Source: an uncultured Bartonella sp.
GTDB taxonomy: Bacteria; Pseudomonadota; Alphaproteobacteria; Rhizobiales; Rhizobiaceae
Assembly: GCF_945285465.1 (NCBI RefSeq)
Contig: NZ_CALYQK010000003.1
Coordinates: 1-64,000 of the forward strand
Length of the DNA stretch: 64,000 nucleotides
Reading direction: 5' to 3'
Shown: one piece after another, positions 62,830-64,000 of the stretch
Position numbering within the stretch: position 1 is the first letter of the stretch
How the letters are laid out: each line of letters opens with the position of its first letter
Position numbers and translations under genes: made by a program
Notes under the pieces: model-generated
What the model was told of the DNA's origin: nothing
Database searches by the model: none
What the model saw: only the letters and a program-made list of their open reading frames with translations

Positions 62830-62859
62830 AAAACCACCCGTTTATCTCCGGGTGGTTTT
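62830..62859. terminator. bidirectional terminator hairpin
   Basis: AAACCACCCG-TTTATCTC-CGGGTGGTTT plus T/A tracts, between convergent WD40 and OYE genes. Confidence 0.8.
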
Positions 62860-62882
62860 TTGTCTGATAGTCTTAAGCCCAA

Positions 62883-63998
62883 TTAGCTCAAGGTCGGGTA
62901 GTCGATGTAACCTTTTTCTCCACCGCCATAAAGCGTTGACTGGTCAACGGCGTTCCACGGAGCTTTTTCCTTGATACGGCGTACCAGATCGGGATTGGCA
63001 ATGAACGGGCGGCCGAATGAAACAATATCAGCATAACCTGATTCAACAGCTTTTTCAGCCATCTCGGCAGTATAGCCATTATTGACCATCCATGCGCCAT
63101 TACCACCACCATCGCGATAAACATGTTTCAAACGTTGATAATCGAAGGGGTATTTTGCCTCGTTATAATTACGATCGCCACCGGTTGCGCCTTCAATCAG
63201 ATGAATAAAGGCAAGCTCGTAAGCCGCCAGTGCATCAACAAAAAAGTCGAAAAGTGGTTGTGGGTCGGGGTCTTGGGCATCATTGGCAGGAGTGACCGGC
63301 GAAATGCGGATGCCTGTCCGTCCGCCACCGATTTCTTTGGCCACAGCTTCGGCAACAAGAAGCGGAAAACGGGCGCGGTTTTCAATCGAGCCACCATATT
63401 CGTCGGTGCGGTGGTTGGAGCCGGAACGCAAGAATTGGTCGAGCAGATAACCGTTGGCCGAATGGATTTCTACGCCGTCAAAACCGGCAACATCAACGGC
63501 ATTGCGGGCGGCTTTGCGGTAATCGTCAATAATGCCGGGAATTTCCGACGCTTCTAGTGCACGCGGCAGCGATGTTGCGACAAATTCGCCTTTGCCGTCG
63601 CTACTTCTAATATAGGTTCTGGCGTTTGCCTGAATGGCAGACGGAGCAACAGGCTGACCACCCCCCGGTTGCAGGGAATTATGGGAAATCCGCCCCGTAT
63701 GCCAAAGCTGGGCAACAATTTTGCCGCCAGCATCGTGAACAGCGTCGGTTACTTTTTTCCAGCCCAGAAGCTGCGCTTTTTCATATAGTCCGGGTACGTC
63801 GATATTGCCTTGCCCTTGTTGCGAAATTGCTGTGCCTTCCGAAACAATGAGACCGGCGGTGGCGCGTTGCCGATAATAGATAACATTCAATTCGTTTGGT
63901 ATAGCATTGAGCGACCGTGCTCTTGTCAGCGGTGCCATTGCTATGCGGTTTTTCAGTACAAGGTCGCCAGCCTTAATCGGATCAAAAAGTGAAGTCAT
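62883..63998 (-). CDS. alkene reductase / Old Yellow Enzyme family (NemA-like)
   Basis: MTSLFDPIKAGDLVLKNRIAMAPLTRARSLNAIPN, AQLWHTGRISHNSLQPGGGQPVAPSAI, FDGVEIHSANGYLLDQFLRSGSNHRTDEYGGSIENRARF. Confidence 0.96.
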   Translation of the reverse strand: MTSLFDPIKAGDLVLKNRIAMAPLTRARSLNAIPNELNVIYYRQRATAGLIVSEGTAISQQGQGNIDVPGLYEKAQLLGWKKVTDAVHDAGGKIVAQLWHTGRISHNSLQPGGGQPVAPSAIQANARTYIRSSDGKGEFVATSLPRALEASEIPGIIDDYRKAARNAVDVAGFDGVEIHSANGYLLDQFLRSGSNHRTDEYGGSIENRARFPLLVAEAVAKEIGGGRTGIRISPVTPANDAQDPDPQPLFDFFVDALAAYELAFIHLIEGATGGDRNYNEAKYPFDYQRLKHVYRDGGGNGAWMVNNGYTAEMAEKAVESGYADIVSFGRPFIANPDLVRRIKEKAPWNAVDQSTLYGGGEKGYIDYPTLS

Positions 63999-64000
63999 GG

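Noticed and set aside
1-64000. Search for prophage, IS elements, integrases, toxin-antitoxin or defence islands
   Set aside because: No transposase/integrase/restriction/Cas-like proteins and no terminal repeats were seen; gene content is housekeeping and metabolic.

Overview
The window reads as ordinary chromosomal sequence from an alphaproteobacterium, most likely Hyphomicrobiales/Rhizobiales and Bartonella- or Brucella-like (inferred from gene content, not searched). About 50 protein genes are supportable, plus one tRNA. Recognisable blocks: purA - conserved hypothetical - rpoH - rluD; a proline cluster (ProP-like MFS, Lrp/AsnC regulator, divergent putA); a TM-less ftsK next to a cytoplasmic PAS histidine kinase; DUF952-pyrD; tRNA-His; puuA-puuB; an Entner-Doudoroff operon zwf-pgl-edd; folD; lrgAB with a divergent LysR gene; a small glycan cassette (GT29-like, GT25, polysaccharide deacetylase); AsmA; an HlyD/DUF1656/FUSC efflux operon; rsmE; gshA; a baeRF-like gene; TPR lipoprotein; rpsU; pntA1-pntA2-pntB; LacI and MarR regulators; creatininase - CobW GTPase - WD40; an Old Yellow Enzyme. 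I saw no CRISPR array, prophage, transposase or integrase. The best second-look items are: (1) a 47-aa secreted/membrane sORF with its own SD and terminator at 42453-42596(-), absent from the supplied ORF track; (2) an in-frame amber codon splitting the FUSC efflux gene; (3) a 2-bp TA expansion frameshifting an SDR gene; (4) a tRNA-His with the alphaproteobacterial identity set (no G-1, U72, A73) and a T-arm mismatch; (5) a perfect 21-bp T-N11-A palindrome between lysR and lrgA; (6) a rhizobial-type palindromic repeat doublet; (7) the rpoH SD presented in a small hairpin; (8) a 14-bp-stem intergenic inverted repeat. No clearly new multi-gene system is demonstrated.
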